A DNA stretch of 64,000 nt, taken from contig WKKR01000002.1 of NCBI GenBank assembly GCA_009684525.1, positions 620,001 through 684,000 on the forward strand, read 5' to 3'. The stretch comes from Geobacter sp. (lineage in GTDB: Bacteria; Desulfobacterota; Desulfuromonadia; Geobacterales; DSM-12255). Positions 15,535 to 24,734 of this stretch are shown here, one piece after another. The position numbers and the translations under genes are program-made. How positions within the stretch are numbered: the stretch's first letter is position 1; every line of letters begins with the position of its first letter. The notes under the pieces were generated by a model. The model was given only the letters and a program-made list of their open reading frames with translations, searched no databases and was not told where the DNA came from.

Positions 15535-16818
15535 CTACAGGGACTTGAAGCTCTTTGCCGCCGCCGCTATCGTCCGGTCCAGGTCTGCCTGGGTGTGGGC
15601 GATGGAGACGAAGGCGGTCTCAAACTGCGACGGTGCCAGATAGATCCCCTCTTCCAGCATCAGCCTGAAGTATTTCGCGAACGCCTTGGTGTCGCAGGCC
15701 GCCGCGCTGTCCCAGTCGTGGACTTCACCCTTGGTAAAGAAGGCGCAGACCATGCTCCCCACGCGGGTCGAGTAGAGCGGGTACCCGGCGTCTGCGGCTG
15801 CCTTGGCGATGCCGGCGGCGAAATAAGCGCTCTTTTCTTCCAGTTCCTTGTAGAAGCCGGGGCGCTGGAGGAGCTTCAGGGTTTCGATCCCGGCGGTCAT
15901 GGCCAGAGGGTTGCCCGAAAGTGTGCCCGCCTGGTAGACGCCGCCAGCCGGGGAAAGAAGCGACATGATCTCTTTCTTGCCGCCAAAGGCGCCAACCGGC
16001 AGCCCTCCGCCGATGATCTTGCCGAGGGTCGTCATGTCGGGGGTGACGCCATACACCTCCTGGGCGCCGCCATAGGCAACACGGAATCCGCTCATGACCT
16101 CGTCGAATATCAGCACGATCCCTTCGTCGGTACAGAGCTGGCGGAGGCCTTCGAGGAATCCTGCCTTGGGGGGGACGGTCCCCATATTGCCGGCGATCGG
16201 CTCAATGATGATGCACGCGACCTGGCCCTTGTTTTCGGCAACGAGTGCGCGGACCGATTCCAGGTCGTTGTAGCGGGCGGTGAGGGTGAGCTTGGCAAAG
16301 TCTGCCGGTACTCCCGGAGAGTCGGGTACGCCGAAGGTGGCGGCGCCGGAGCCTGCCTTCACCAGCAGGGCATCGGAGTGTCCGTGGTAGCAGCCGGAGA
16401 ATTTGAGGATCTTGTCCCGGTTCGTATAGCCGCGCGCCAGGCGGATCGCGCTCATGGTCGCCTCGGTGCCGGAACTGACCATGCGCACCATCTCAATGGA
16501 CGGGACCGCCTTGACCACCATCTCGGCGAGCGTCACCTCCAGCTCGGTGGGGGCACCGAAGCTGCAGCCGTTCTCCATGGCGGTTTTGACGGCGGAGATC
16601 ACCTGGGGGTGACAATGCCCCAGGATCATCGGTCCCCAGGAACCGACAAAGTCTATATAGGAATTGCCATCCTCGTCAAAGATGGTGCAACCGGATGCGC
16701 GTTTGATGAAGAGCGGGTCTGAGCCCACGGATCTGAAGGCACGTACCGGACTGTTGACACCGCCGGGAATAACCTGCTGCGCCTGGGTGAAAAGCTGATG
16801 TGATCGGCTGTTTTGCAT
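15535..16818 (-). CDS. hemL: Glutamate-1-semialdehyde 2,1-aminomutase
   Basis: 427 aa from the ATG at 16818 (GAGGTG six bases upstream); a further in-frame start at 16854 adds 12 unlikely residues. HemL is a PLP enzyme of the class-III aminotransferase fold that makes 5-aminolevulinate in the C5 route of haem synthesis. Seen: [12 protein letters not shown] at the N-terminus, the [16 protein letters not shown] cofactor region, FDEVMSGFR with the Asp that contacts the pyridine nitrogen, and the Schiff-base Lys in [12 protein letters not shown]. Haem demand is high in an organism rich in c-type cytochromes. Transcribed divergently from nuoA. Confidence 0.97.
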   Translation of the reverse strand: MQNSRSHQLFTQAQQVIPGGVNSPVRAFRSVGSDPLFIKRASGCTIFDEDGNSYIDFVGSWGPMILGHCHPQVISAVKTAMENGCSFGAPTELEVTLAEMVVKAVPSIEMVRMVSSGTEATMSAIRLARGYTNRDKILKFSGCYHGHSDALLVKAGSGAATFGVPDSPGVPADFAKLTLTARYNDLESVRALVAENKGQVACIIIEPIAGNMGTVPPKAGFLEGLRQLCTDEGIVLIFDEVMSGFRVAYGGAQEVYGVTPDMTTLGKIIGGGLPVGAFGGKKEIMSLLSPAGGVYQAGTLSGNPLAMTAGIETLKLLQRPGFYKELEEKSAYFAAGIAKAAADAGYPLYSTRVGSMVCAFFTKGEVHDWDSAAACDTKAFAKYFRLMLEEGIYLAPSQFETAFVSIAHTQADLDRTIAAAAKSFKSL

Positions 16819-16858
16819 GGCTGGCACCTCGGTAAAGAATTCTATATAAATCAAGGCC

Positions 16859-16888
16859 TTGTTAGCATATATGCGCGACGCGTGTCAA
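16859..16888 (-). promoter_or_regulatory. Probable promoter of hemL
   Basis: On the minus strand TTGACA (plus 16883-16888) and TAACAA (plus 16859-16864), spacer 18 bases, about 40 bp before the hemL ATG. The -35 is perfect, the -10 moderate. Confidence 0.45.
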
Positions 16889-16982
16889 GGCGTAAGTGGA
16901 TGGTAACAGGGGCTGACTGCAGAAGCTTGTATTGAGCAGCTGGGGGGGTGTTGGGTGTGGCTAAAATTAGAGTTTTTTTTTC

Positions 16983-17011
16983 TTGACATCGGTTAAGAAA
17001 TGGCATATTTT
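16983..17011 (+). promoter_or_regulatory. Probable sigma70 promoter of the nuo operon
   Basis: TTGACA at 16983-16988 and TATTTT at 17006-17011 with a 17-base spacer, giving a leader of about 150 bases before nuoA. The 353-bp hemL-nuoA region (16819-17171) holds only these two divergent promoters and AT-rich DNA; no small gene or riboswitch was recognised. Confidence 0.6.
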
Positions 17012-17171
17012 CCCGATCGATTCTTGTATACAGTATACGTGTCAGTGAAGAGAAAGACTTGTTTAACTTATAGATATTTCGTGAATTATAAAGCAGAGAT
17101 ATAGCCCGATTTGAAAAGCCGACAACAGGCTGCACAGGTCGAGCGTAACCCCAGAGTGGAGGAAGCTGCAT

Positions 17172-17528
17172 ATGCTAGGTGCCTACTTACCGATTATCCT
17201 GCTGGTAATAATTGCGGCGATTTTTGGCGTTGTCGCGCTGACCTTTTCGTCGCTGATCGGTCAGAAGAAACCGTCCGTCGTCAAGCTCGCTCCTTACGAG
17301 TGCGGCTGCGAGCCGGTTGGTTCCGCGCGCGAACGTTTTTCCGTCAAGTTCTACATCATCGCAATGCTCTTCATCCTGTTCGACATTGAAGCAGTTTTCC
17401 TCTATCCCTGGGCGGTCCTGTATAAGAGGCTGGGAATGTTCGGGCTGGTTGAGATGGGGATATTCATCGTCATCCTCTTTGTCGGTTATATTTACGTCTG
17501 GAAAAAAGGAGCACTGGAATGGGAGTAG
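17172..17528 (+). CDS. nuoA: NADH-quinone oxidoreductase subunit A
   Basis: 118 aa with three membrane helices (about residues 5-27, 63-83 and 88-108) and the conserved loop [19 protein letters not shown] between the first two. NuoA sits at the junction of the membrane arm and the peripheral arm of complex I. It is first in a 15-kb run of 14 nuo genes in standard order. GTGGAGGAAG precedes the ATG at 17172, and its stop overlaps the nuoB start by 10 bases, so the two are translationally coupled. Confidence 0.97.
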   Translation: MLGAYLPIILLVIIAAIFGVVALTFSSLIGQKKPSVVKLAPYECGCEPVGSARERFSVKFYIIAMLFILFDIEAVFLYPWAVLYKRLGMFGLVEMGIFIVILFVGYIYVWKKGALEWE

Positions 17529-18031
17529 ATCAGCCGTTGGGAGATAACATCATCACCGCGAGCTTGGATGGACTCGTCAACTGGGCGAGAAAGTCCTCAA
17601 TCTGGCCGATGACCTTCGGTCTTGCCTGCTGCGCCATTGAGATGATGGCCACTGGGGCATCCCACAATGACCTGGACCGCTTCGGTATCATCTTCCGGGC
17701 TTCGCCGCGCCAGTCGGACTGCATCATAATCGCCGGAACCGTTACCAAGAAGATGCTGCCGGTGATTAAGACTGTCTATGAGCAGATGCCGGAGCCGAAA
17801 TGGGTTGTCGCCATGGGTGCCTGTGCATGCTCCGGAGGGGTATTCGATACCTACAGTGTTGTGCAAGGGATAGATACCGCCCTGCCGGTTGATGTCTACA
17901 TTCCGGGTTGCCCGCCGCGGCCGGAGGCCCTGCTGTATGGCCTGCTCAAGCTGCAGGACAAGATCATGAAGGAAAAGAATTCCTTCGGATCGACAATCGG
18001 CCTGGGCGATCGAATCGTGTCGGCTGCGTAA
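17519..18031 (+). CDS. nuoB: NADH-quinone oxidoreductase subunit B
   Basis: 170 aa. NuoB holds cluster N2, the last Fe-S centre before quinone. Cluster ligands are Cys37 and Cys38 (GLACCAIEM), Cys102 or 104 in MGACACSGG, and Cys131 in IPGCPPRPE. Hydrophilic, peripheral arm. Start codon at 17519 lies inside the end of nuoA. The C-terminus ends shortly after the [11 protein letters not shown] helix, as in other short forms. Confidence 0.97.
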   Translation: MGVDQPLGDNIITASLDGLVNWARKSSIWPMTFGLACCAIEMMATGASHNDLDRFGIIFRASPRQSDCIIIAGTVTKKMLPVIKTVYEQMPEPKWVVAMGACACSGGVFDTYSVVQGIDTALPVDVYIPGCPPRPEALLYGLLKLQDKIMKEKNSFGSTIGLGDRIVSAA

Positions 18032-18061
18032 CCAAACCATTCATAAGGGGAAAGAACGGTT

Positions 18062-18550
18062 ATGGCTGAAAATAATCGCGCAGTAATAAAGTTGAGAGAG
18101 AAGTTCGCATCGTTGATCCTTGACGCCAAGGAATTTCGCGGCCAGGTGACCGTCACTGTCCCGAGGGAGAACATCGTCGAGATCTGCACATTCTTGCGGG
18201 ACTCGCTACAGTACAATCTCCTGACTGACGTTCTCGCCGTGGATTACCTCGGGAAGCAGGAGCCGCGATTCATGGCGGTCTACAACCTGTACTCCATCCC
18301 GAAAAAAGACCGCTTCTTTGTCAGAGCGGCTGTGCCCGAAGCTGACTGTACCATAGATACGGTTTCAGGGCTCTGGAAATCAGCCATCTTCCTTGAGCGC
18401 GAGGTTTACGATTTGATGGGACTCGTGTTCAACAATCATCCTGACTTGCGCCGGATCCTTATGACGGATGATTGGGTCGGGCATCCTCTCCGGAAAGATT
18501 ATCCGGTTCAGGGCCCGGACCGCGAACCGTATCAGGGTCGCGTCTCCTAG
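18062..18550 (+). CDS. nuoC: NADH-quinone oxidoreductase subunit C
   Basis: 162 aa, the 30-kDa subunit, separate from NuoD as in most non-enteric bacteria. Signature ERE-type motif appears as FLEREVYDLMGL, followed by NHPDLRRILMTDDW and the LRKDYPVQG tail. It binds NuoD and NuoB near the quinone site and carries no cofactor. Start ATG 18062 has a GGGGAAAG Shine-Dalgarno; 30-bp gap after nuoB. Confidence 0.96.
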   Translation: MAENNRAVIKLREKFASLILDAKEFRGQVTVTVPRENIVEICTFLRDSLQYNLLTDVLAVDYLGKQEPRFMAVYNLYSIPKKDRFFVRAAVPEADCTIDTVSGLWKSAIFLEREVYDLMGLVFNNHPDLRRILMTDDWVGHPLRKDYPVQGPDREPYQGRVS

Positions 18551-18607
18551 GCGGCTCACATTCTCGTGCATACAAATCAACTTCACTAGAGGATACAGAG
18601 GCGAGCA

Positions 18608-19777
18608 ATGGCTACAGAGATAATGACAGTCAATATGGGACCGCAGCACCCCAGTACCCACGGCGTTCTGCGAATGGTCGTCGAGCTGGACGGCGAGATC
18701 GTTCAAAAGATTACACCCCACATCGGCTACCTTCACCGTGGGGTCGAGAAGCTCTCTGAGCACCGCACCTACCACCAGACAATCCCGCTTACCGACCGTC
18801 TCGACTATCTGGCGCCGATGAGCAACAACCTGGGATATGTTCTGGCAGTTGAGAAGCTGCTCGGAATAGAGGTGCCTGAACGTGCCCAGACGATCCGGGT
18901 CATCCTCGCCGAACTTACCCGTCTCAAGTCGCACCTGGTTTGGATTGCCTGTCACGCCCTCGATATCGGTGCCATGACGGTCTTTATCTACGCCTTCCGT
19001 GAGCGTGAGAAGGTCATGGAGCTGTACGAGAAAATCTCCGGTGCGCGCATGACCAGCAACTACTTCAGGGTCGGCGGGCTTTCGTCGGAGGTGTACGACG
19101 GTTTCGAGCGGGATGTTCGTGAGATCATCGATACCTTCCCCGGATATTTCGATGTCTATGAAGGGCTCCTCACCAAGAACACCATCTGGCTCCAGCGTAC
19201 GGTTGGCAATGGCGTGATCTCGGCGGAAGACGCCATCAGTTATGGCATCACCGGTCCTGCCCTGCGTGGTTCCGGCGTTGACTGGGATCTCCGGCGCGAC
19301 AATCCTTACAGTGGCTACGAAAAATACAAGTTTGCCGTGCCCGTGGGCGAGAAGTGCGACACCTTTGACCGTTACAAGGTCAGGCTGGTGGAGATGCGCG
19401 AAGCGGTCAAGATCGTCAAGCAGGCCCTCGAATCCCTGAAGCCGGGACCGATTCTTGCCGATGATCCGCAGGTCTGCTACCCCCCCAAAGAGAATGTGTA
19501 CAACACCATCGAGGGGCTGATTCACCACTTCAAGATTGCCAGTGAAGGTTTCCCCGTACCGGAAGGTGAAGTATACCAGAGCGTCGAGGCTCCCAAGGGT
19601 GAGCTTGGCTTCTACCTCGTCAGTGATGGTGGACCCAAGCCCTACCGCATGAGGATCCGCCCACCCTCATTCGTGAACCTCGGTGCGATCGAGAAGATGG
19701 CAAAGGGCTCGATGCTCGCCGACTTGGTAGCAGTCATCGGAACCTTGGATATCGTGCTTGGTGAAATCGACCGGTAA
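18608..19777 (+). CDS. nuoD: NADH-quinone oxidoreductase subunit D
   Basis: 389 aa, the 49-kDa subunit that forms most of the quinone-binding cavity with NuoB. The opening GPQHPSTHGVLR loop contains the His that hydrogen-bonds quinone; DYLAPMSNNLGY and the final RPPSFVNL are family signatures. Related to the large subunit of NiFe hydrogenases but without the nickel cysteines. Usual length. Confidence 0.97.
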   Translation: MATEIMTVNMGPQHPSTHGVLRMVVELDGEIVQKITPHIGYLHRGVEKLSEHRTYHQTIPLTDRLDYLAPMSNNLGYVLAVEKLLGIEVPERAQTIRVILAELTRLKSHLVWIACHALDIGAMTVFIYAFREREKVMELYEKISGARMTSNYFRVGGLSSEVYDGFERDVREIIDTFPGYFDVYEGLLTKNTIWLQRTVGNGVISAEDAISYGITGPALRGSGVDWDLRRDNPYSGYEKYKFAVPVGEKCDTFDRYKVRLVEMREAVKIVKQALESLKPGPILADDPQVCYPPKENVYNTIEGLIHHFKIASEGFPVPEGEVYQSVEAPKGELGFYLVSDGGPKPYRMRIRPPSFVNLGAIEKMAKGSMLADLVAVIGTLDIVLGEIDR

Positions 19778-19804
19778 CGTCACCGCGACAAAGGAGAGGG
19801 AGTA

Positions 19805-20329
19805 ATGAGCAACGCTCCGGCCGAAGCAACGAAAGCTGAAGAAGCACCTGCTGAAGAGATAGATCTCGAGCCAGCAAACCATATCATCGACAAGTATCTG
19901 ACCCTGCCCGGCAACCTGATGCCGGTATTGCAGGGGATCCAGGACGAGTATGGTTATGTTCCCAGACCGACCATCGATCTGGTGGCCGAACGCCTGAATG
20001 TCTATCCGAGCCAGATCTTTGGCGTGTTGACCTTTTATGCCCAGTTCCATCTCAAGCCGCGTGGTCGCTTCATCATCCGCGTCTGCGTAGGAACCGCATG
20101 CCACGTTCAGGGCGCGCCCCGAATCGTCGAAACGTTCTTCGACAAACTCGGGATAGGTCATGCAGAGACAACCCCTGACCTGCGCTACACGTTTGAAAAG
20201 GTCGCCTGTCTCGGAGCCTGCGGAATGGCGCCCCTCGCAATGGTTAATGATTCAACCTACGGGCAAATGACGGTCCAGAAAGTCGATCAAATCATTGCCG
20301 ATTACAACCAGCGGCCGATGAAAAAGTAA
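19805..20329 (+). CDS. nuoE: NADH-quinone oxidoreductase subunit E
   Basis: 174 aa, thioredoxin-like [2Fe-2S] subunit (cluster N1a) of the NADH-oxidising module. Ligands: two Cys in RVCVGTACHVQG and two in VACLGACGMAP. The first 20 residues are Ala/Glu-rich and poorly conserved. The GGAGAGGGAGTA Shine-Dalgarno supports the ATG at 19805. Confidence 0.96.
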   Translation: MSNAPAEATKAEEAPAEEIDLEPANHIIDKYLTLPGNLMPVLQGIQDEYGYVPRPTIDLVAERLNVYPSQIFGVLTFYAQFHLKPRGRFIIRVCVGTACHVQGAPRIVETFFDKLGIGHAETTPDLRYTFEKVACLGACGMAPLAMVNDSTYGQMTVQKVDQIIADYNQRPMKK

Positions 20330-20365
20330 GTAGCTCGATACTATCCAGTAAGGGACAATTCAGTT

Positions 20366-22147
20366 ATGAGCGAAAACGCAGCGATAAAAATTCTGATCTG
20401 TCAGGGGACCGGCGGTGTCTCGATGGGCGCCAAAGAGGTCGAGGCCGAGTTCACGAGGGTGATCAACGAAAAGGGTGTCAACGCCACTGTCGGCAAGCGC
20501 TGTGACGTCATCAAGACCGGCTGCCGCGGACTCTGCGCCAACGACGTTCTCGTTGACATCATCACCGAGGAACAGGGTCGGGTTACCTACGACTTCGTCA
20601 AGCCGGAAGAGGTGGAAATGCTTGTTGATGAGCATATCGTCAACAAGACTGTCCTGGAAAAGCGGAAGGCGAAACCGTATTACAACACCTTCGTTGATCA
20701 GCAGATGCGAGTCGTCATGACCGGCTGCGGCCAGATCAACCCGGAAAAACTTGACGCTTACCTTGAAGAAGACGGTTTCAAGGCCATTGAAAAGTGCGTC
20801 AAGGAGATGAACCCTGCTTCGGTCATCGACGAGGTCAAGAAGTCGGGTCTGCGCGGTCGTGGGGGCGGTGGCTTCCCGACCGGCATGAAATGGTCCTTTT
20901 GCGCAGCAAGCCCCGGTCATCACAAATATATCATCTGCAACGCCGACGAAGGCGATCCAGGCGCATTCATGGACCGCTCCATCCTCGAAGGCGACCCCTA
21001 CTGCATTATCGAAGGGATGATGATTGCCGGATTCGCCATTGGCGCCACAGCTGGGTACGTGTATGTCCGTGCGGAATATCCTCTGGCCATTGAACGTCTG
21101 CAGATGGCCCTGGATGTCTGCTACGAGAAGGGGTATCTCGGCACCAACGTCATGGGGCTCGGGTTTGACTTCAACCTTCGGATCAAGAAGGGGGCCGGTG
21201 CCTTTGTCTGCGGCGAAGAAACCGCTCTTATGGCATCCATCGAGGGTGAGCGCGGCATGCCCCGTCCACGACCTCCGTTCCCGGCAGTCAAGGGTCTGTG
21301 GGCGAAGCCGACCAACATCAACAACGTCGAGACCTTTGCCAACGTTCGCCATATCATCCTCCGCGGTGCAGAATGGTACGCCTCGCTCGGTACGGAAACG
21401 ACCAAGGGGACCAAGATCTTTGCCGTAACCGGCAAGGTCAAGCACACCGGCCTCGTTGAGGTCCCGGCAGGTATGTCCATCCGCGAGGTTATCTACAATG
21501 TCTGCGGTGGCATTGCCAACAACCGCAAATTCAAGGCGGTACAGGCAGGCGGTCCGTCTGGTGGCTGCATCCCGGCTGAGATCCTTGATACGCCGGTTGA
21601 CTATGACTCCCTGATCAAGGCCGGTGCCATGATGGGTTCGGGTGGTCTGGTTGTCATGGACGAAACGACCTGCATGGTCGACGTGGCTCGCTTCTTCCTT
21701 ACTTTTACCCGTGATGAATCCTGCGGTAAGTGTGTTCCCTGCCGGATCGGTCTGAAGGCGATGCTCGACATCCTGGAGCGGATCACTGAAGGGCGTGGTC
21801 AGGAATCTGATATCGAGACGCTGCTGGAGATGGGTAACACCATCAAGAAGGCATCGCTCTGTGGTCTCGGTCAGACTGCACCGAACCCGATTCTGTCTAC
21901 GGTCAAATATTTCCGTCATGAATATGAAGCTCATATCCTTGATAAGCGCTGTCCCTCCAACTGCTGTAAGGAACTCCTCCTGTGGCAGGTTGTGGAAGAG
22001 AAGTGTGTCAAGTGCGGTGCCTGTCTCAAGGCGTGTCCGGTGGATGCCATCAAGTGGGAAAAGGGTCAGGTAGCCGAGCTTATCAAGGAAAAATGCACAA
22101 AGTGCAAGTCCTGCTACGACGCCTGCCGTTTCATGGCCATCGAGTAG
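20366..22147 (+). CDS. nuoF: NADH-quinone oxidoreductase subunit F, extended form
   Basis: 593 aa against about 430-450 in Escherichia coli. It oxidises NADH with FMN and passes electrons to cluster N3. Three parts: an extra N-terminal thioredoxin-like [2Fe-2S] domain (about 1-115, Cys in LICQGTGG and KTGCRGLCAND), the NADH/FMN core (GRGGGGFPTG, CNADEGDPGAF, and N3 ligands SCGKCVPCRIG), and a C-terminal 2[4Fe-4S] ferredoxin domain (CVKCGACLKACPVDAI, CTKCKSCYDACRF). The same architecture is found in HydB/HndC of electron-bifurcating hydrogenases. It is typical of Geobacter complex I as far as I recall. A long frame on the opposite strand is a shadow. Confidence 0.95.
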   Translation: MSENAAIKILICQGTGGVSMGAKEVEAEFTRVINEKGVNATVGKRCDVIKTGCRGLCANDVLVDIITEEQGRVTYDFVKPEEVEMLVDEHIVNKTVLEKRKAKPYYNTFVDQQMRVVMTGCGQINPEKLDAYLEEDGFKAIEKCVKEMNPASVIDEVKKSGLRGRGGGGFPTGMKWSFCAASPGHHKYIICNADEGDPGAFMDRSILEGDPYCIIEGMMIAGFAIGATAGYVYVRAEYPLAIERLQMALDVCYEKGYLGTNVMGLGFDFNLRIKKGAGAFVCGEETALMASIEGERGMPRPRPPFPAVKGLWAKPTNINNVETFANVRHIILRGAEWYASLGTETTKGTKIFAVTGKVKHTGLVEVPAGMSIREVIYNVCGGIANNRKFKAVQAGGPSGGCIPAEILDTPVDYDSLIKAGAMMGSGGLVVMDETTCMVDVARFFLTFTRDESCGKCVPCRIGLKAMLDILERITEGRGQESDIETLLEMGNTIKKASLCGLGQTAPNPILSTVKYFRHEYEAHILDKRCPSNCCKELLLWQVVEEKCVKCGACLKACPVDAIKWEKGQVAELIKEKCTKCKSCYDACRFMAIE

Positions 22148-22190
22148 CTGCGAGCTGTAAGTCAAACATCCGAGGGAGACAGAGGTCGAG

Positions 22191-24680
22191 ATGGTTACTC
22201 TTACAATCGATGACAAGCAGGTAACGGTATCCAAGGATGCCACCATATACGATGCTGCCAAAGCTGCCGGCATTCGCATCCCCATCATCTGCCACGACAA
22301 GAAGCTGCAGCCCTTTGGCGGCTGCCGCATGTGTCTCGTCGAAGTCGAACAGATGAAAGGCCGACAGATCCCGGCGTGTACCACACCGGTAACTGAAGGG
22401 ATGATCGTCAGGACATCGACGGATGAGATCATCAAGGCCCGGAAGATGGTCCTTGAGCTGCTCCTCCTCAAGCACCCCATCGATTGTCCGGTGTGCGATG
22501 CCGCGGGCGACTGCGATCTGCAGAATCTGACCTACGAATATCAGGTCAATACCAACCGCTTCCAGGATGAGAAGTTCAACTGGAAGATCGATTATGAAAA
22601 TCCGCTCATCGAGCGGGATATGAATCGTTGCGTCCATTGCGGCAAGTGCGCACGTATCTGTGACGAGATCGTTTCCTTCGGCGCATACTCTTTCATCAAT
22701 CGCGGTATCCAGGCACGGATCGGTACCGAATTCGACGGTCCGTTGAACTGCGAATTCTGCGGCTCATGCGTATCGGTCTGCCCCGTTGGCGCTCTCATCA
22801 GCCGGCCGTTCAAATTCAAGGCACGCTGGTGGTCACTCAACAAAGTCAAGTCGGTCTGCTCCTACTGTGGTACCGGCTGTCAGTTGACCCTCGGTGTGAA
22901 AAACAACGAAGTCATGACCACGATCTACGACGAGAATCAGGGTTTCCACAACGGACAGCTCTGTACGCGTGGTCGCTGGGGATATCAGTTCGTCAACAGC
23001 GAAAAGCGGCTTACCACGCCGATGATCCGCAAGAACGGCAAGTTGGAGCCGGCAAGCTGGGACGAAGCACTTGGCCTCGTTGCCAAGCGTCTGGGCGATG
23101 CAAAAGGTTCACCCGATTCCCTCGCTGCATTGGTCTCTCCGCGTCTCACCAATGAAGAGCTTTTCGTCATGAAAAAGTTGTTCAAAGAGACTCTGGGCTG
23201 CGACAACATAGACCATGCAGGTGGTTACTCACACAAGGCTCTTACTGCAGGTGCAAAAGAGAGCCTCGGCTATGCTGGATCACCATCAGTCATCGCCGAC
23301 ATCAAGAAGACTAATCTCCTGCTGGTTATAAAGACAGATGCCTATGAAACTCACCCGGTTCTCGGGTTTGAGATAAACCTGGCAGTGAAGCAGCACGGTG
23401 TAGACATCAGGCTACTTTCCGACAAGAAAGGCAAGCTCTCCAAACTGCCCAACGCACAGACGTATGTGCACAAAGCAGGTGCTGATCTTCTGCTCGTCAA
23501 TGCCATTGCCAAGGTCATTCTCGATGAAAGCCTGCACAATGCGGCAGCTGCGCAGGCAATCGGCGGATTCTCCGCCTGGCAACAGTCACTTGCCAATTGT
23601 GCGATCGATCAGGTTGCCGCTCAGTGCGGTGTCGACACCGATACCATCAAAGGTCTGGCACGCGATTATGCTGCAGCGGAAAAGGCCCTCATCATTCTCC
23701 CTACCGGTATGGGCTACCCTGGGCATGGCAAGGAGATGGCGCAGGCCGTCATCAACCTCGCTCTGCTCACCGGTCGCGTCGGCAAGGAAGGGTGCGGTGT
23801 TCTCATCCTTGGCGAGAAAAACAACAGCCAGGGTGCTGCCGATCTCGCTATCTACCCCACCGCTGGTGGCAAGGAAGCCCAGGCGATCCTGGCGGGATGC
23901 GCCGCAGGCAGCATTAAGACCCTGTTCATTGCCGGTGAAAACCCGGTTGTTTCCTATCCTAATCGTTCCCAGGTGGAAAAAGCGCTCGATGCAGTGGAAT
24001 TCCTGGTGGTTTCCGAACTGTTCCTGACGGAAACGTCCGCCAAGGCACACGTGGTACTTCCTGCGTGCTCTTTTGCAGAAAAGGAGGGGACCTTTACCAG
24101 TGTTGGCGGTGCTGTGCAGCGGATCAACCCGGCAATCAAGGCAATCGGCCAGTCCCGGAGCGACCTTGCTATCCTGAACGGACTTTTCCAGGCGATCACT
24201 GGTCAGCCAGCCTATGCGAACTCTGCGGCCGCTTTCCTTGATCTTGCTGCTACGGTACCTGGTTATGCAGGCCTGACGCAGGCCGGTCTCGGCGATAACG
24301 GCGCCATCAGGGCCGTTTCGGGAACCGCGACGTTTGTTCCGGTCCCTGCTGCCGTGCCGACTTCCGAGGCCGGAAAGTTTGCGCTGGTAACCGGCTCCGC
24401 ACTGAATCACTGCGGCACGCTTTCACTCTACGGTGAAGGGCCGATGCTGGTATGCCCTGCCGGGTATATAGAGTTGAGCAGAGAGGATGCAAAAGCTGTC
24501 GGCGTGAAGGACGGTGAAACCGTGAAGGTTTCCTCGGCAACCGGCGAGGTGAAACTGGCGGTGAAGGTTGGTTCCCGCGTCCCGAAGGGGCTTGTGTTCG
24601 CCCCCTACCATTTTGCCGATTCATCCATCAATACCATAACCAGCGGCAACGCTATTACCTGGGTCAGCCTCGCTAAATAA
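22191..24680 (+). CDS. nuoG: NADH-quinone oxidoreductase subunit G
   Basis: 829 aa, the largest peripheral subunit. N-terminal [2Fe-2S] ferredoxin (GGCRMCLVEV), a His-Cys3 [4Fe-4S] cluster region (HPIDCPVCDAAGDCDLQ), two further [4Fe-4S] motifs (CVHCGKCARICDE, CEFCGSCVSVCPVGAL), then a molybdopterin-oxidoreductase domain that starts with CSYCGTGCQL and GQLCTRGRWG (cluster N7-type ligands). The C-terminal MopB-type barrel is retained (about 720-829). The motif set is close to formate dehydrogenase alpha subunits; no Sec or catalytic Cys for Mo is apparent, so it should be an electron-wiring subunit. Confidence 0.94.
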   Translation: MVTLTIDDKQVTVSKDATIYDAAKAAGIRIPIICHDKKLQPFGGCRMCLVEVEQMKGRQIPACTTPVTEGMIVRTSTDEIIKARKMVLELLLLKHPIDCPVCDAAGDCDLQNLTYEYQVNTNRFQDEKFNWKIDYENPLIERDMNRCVHCGKCARICDEIVSFGAYSFINRGIQARIGTEFDGPLNCEFCGSCVSVCPVGALISRPFKFKARWWSLNKVKSVCSYCGTGCQLTLGVKNNEVMTTIYDENQGFHNGQLCTRGRWGYQFVNSEKRLTTPMIRKNGKLEPASWDEALGLVAKRLGDAKGSPDSLAALVSPRLTNEELFVMKKLFKETLGCDNIDHAGGYSHKALTAGAKESLGYAGSPSVIADIKKTNLLLVIKTDAYETHPVLGFEINLAVKQHGVDIRLLSDKKGKLSKLPNAQTYVHKAGADLLLVNAIAKVILDESLHNAAAAQAIGGFSAWQQSLANCAIDQVAAQCGVDTDTIKGLARDYAAAEKALIILPTGMGYPGHGKEMAQAVINLALLTGRVGKEGCGVLILGEKNNSQGAADLAIYPTAGGKEAQAILAGCAAGSIKTLFIAGENPVVSYPNRSQVEKALDAVEFLVVSELFLTETSAKAHVVLPACSFAEKEGTFTSVGGAVQRINPAIKAIGQSRSDLAILNGLFQAITGQPAYANSAAAFLDLAATVPGYAGLTQAGLGDNGAIRAVSGTATFVPVPAAVPTSEAGKFALVTGSALNHCGTLSLYGEGPMLVCPAGYIELSREDAKAVGVKDGETVKVSSATGEVKLAVKVGSRVPKGLVFAPYHFADSSINTITSGNAITWVSLAK

Positions 24681-24734
24681 GCGGCGTAACCATCTAACGT
24701 CTATACATACTATAGAGAAGGGGAAGAGGAGCAC

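Noticed and set aside
20360-22480. 706-codon frame on the strand opposite nuoF
   Set aside because: It lies wholly opposite nuoF and the start of nuoG, has no Shine-Dalgarno and its composition mirrors the codon bias of the sense genes; a shadow frame.
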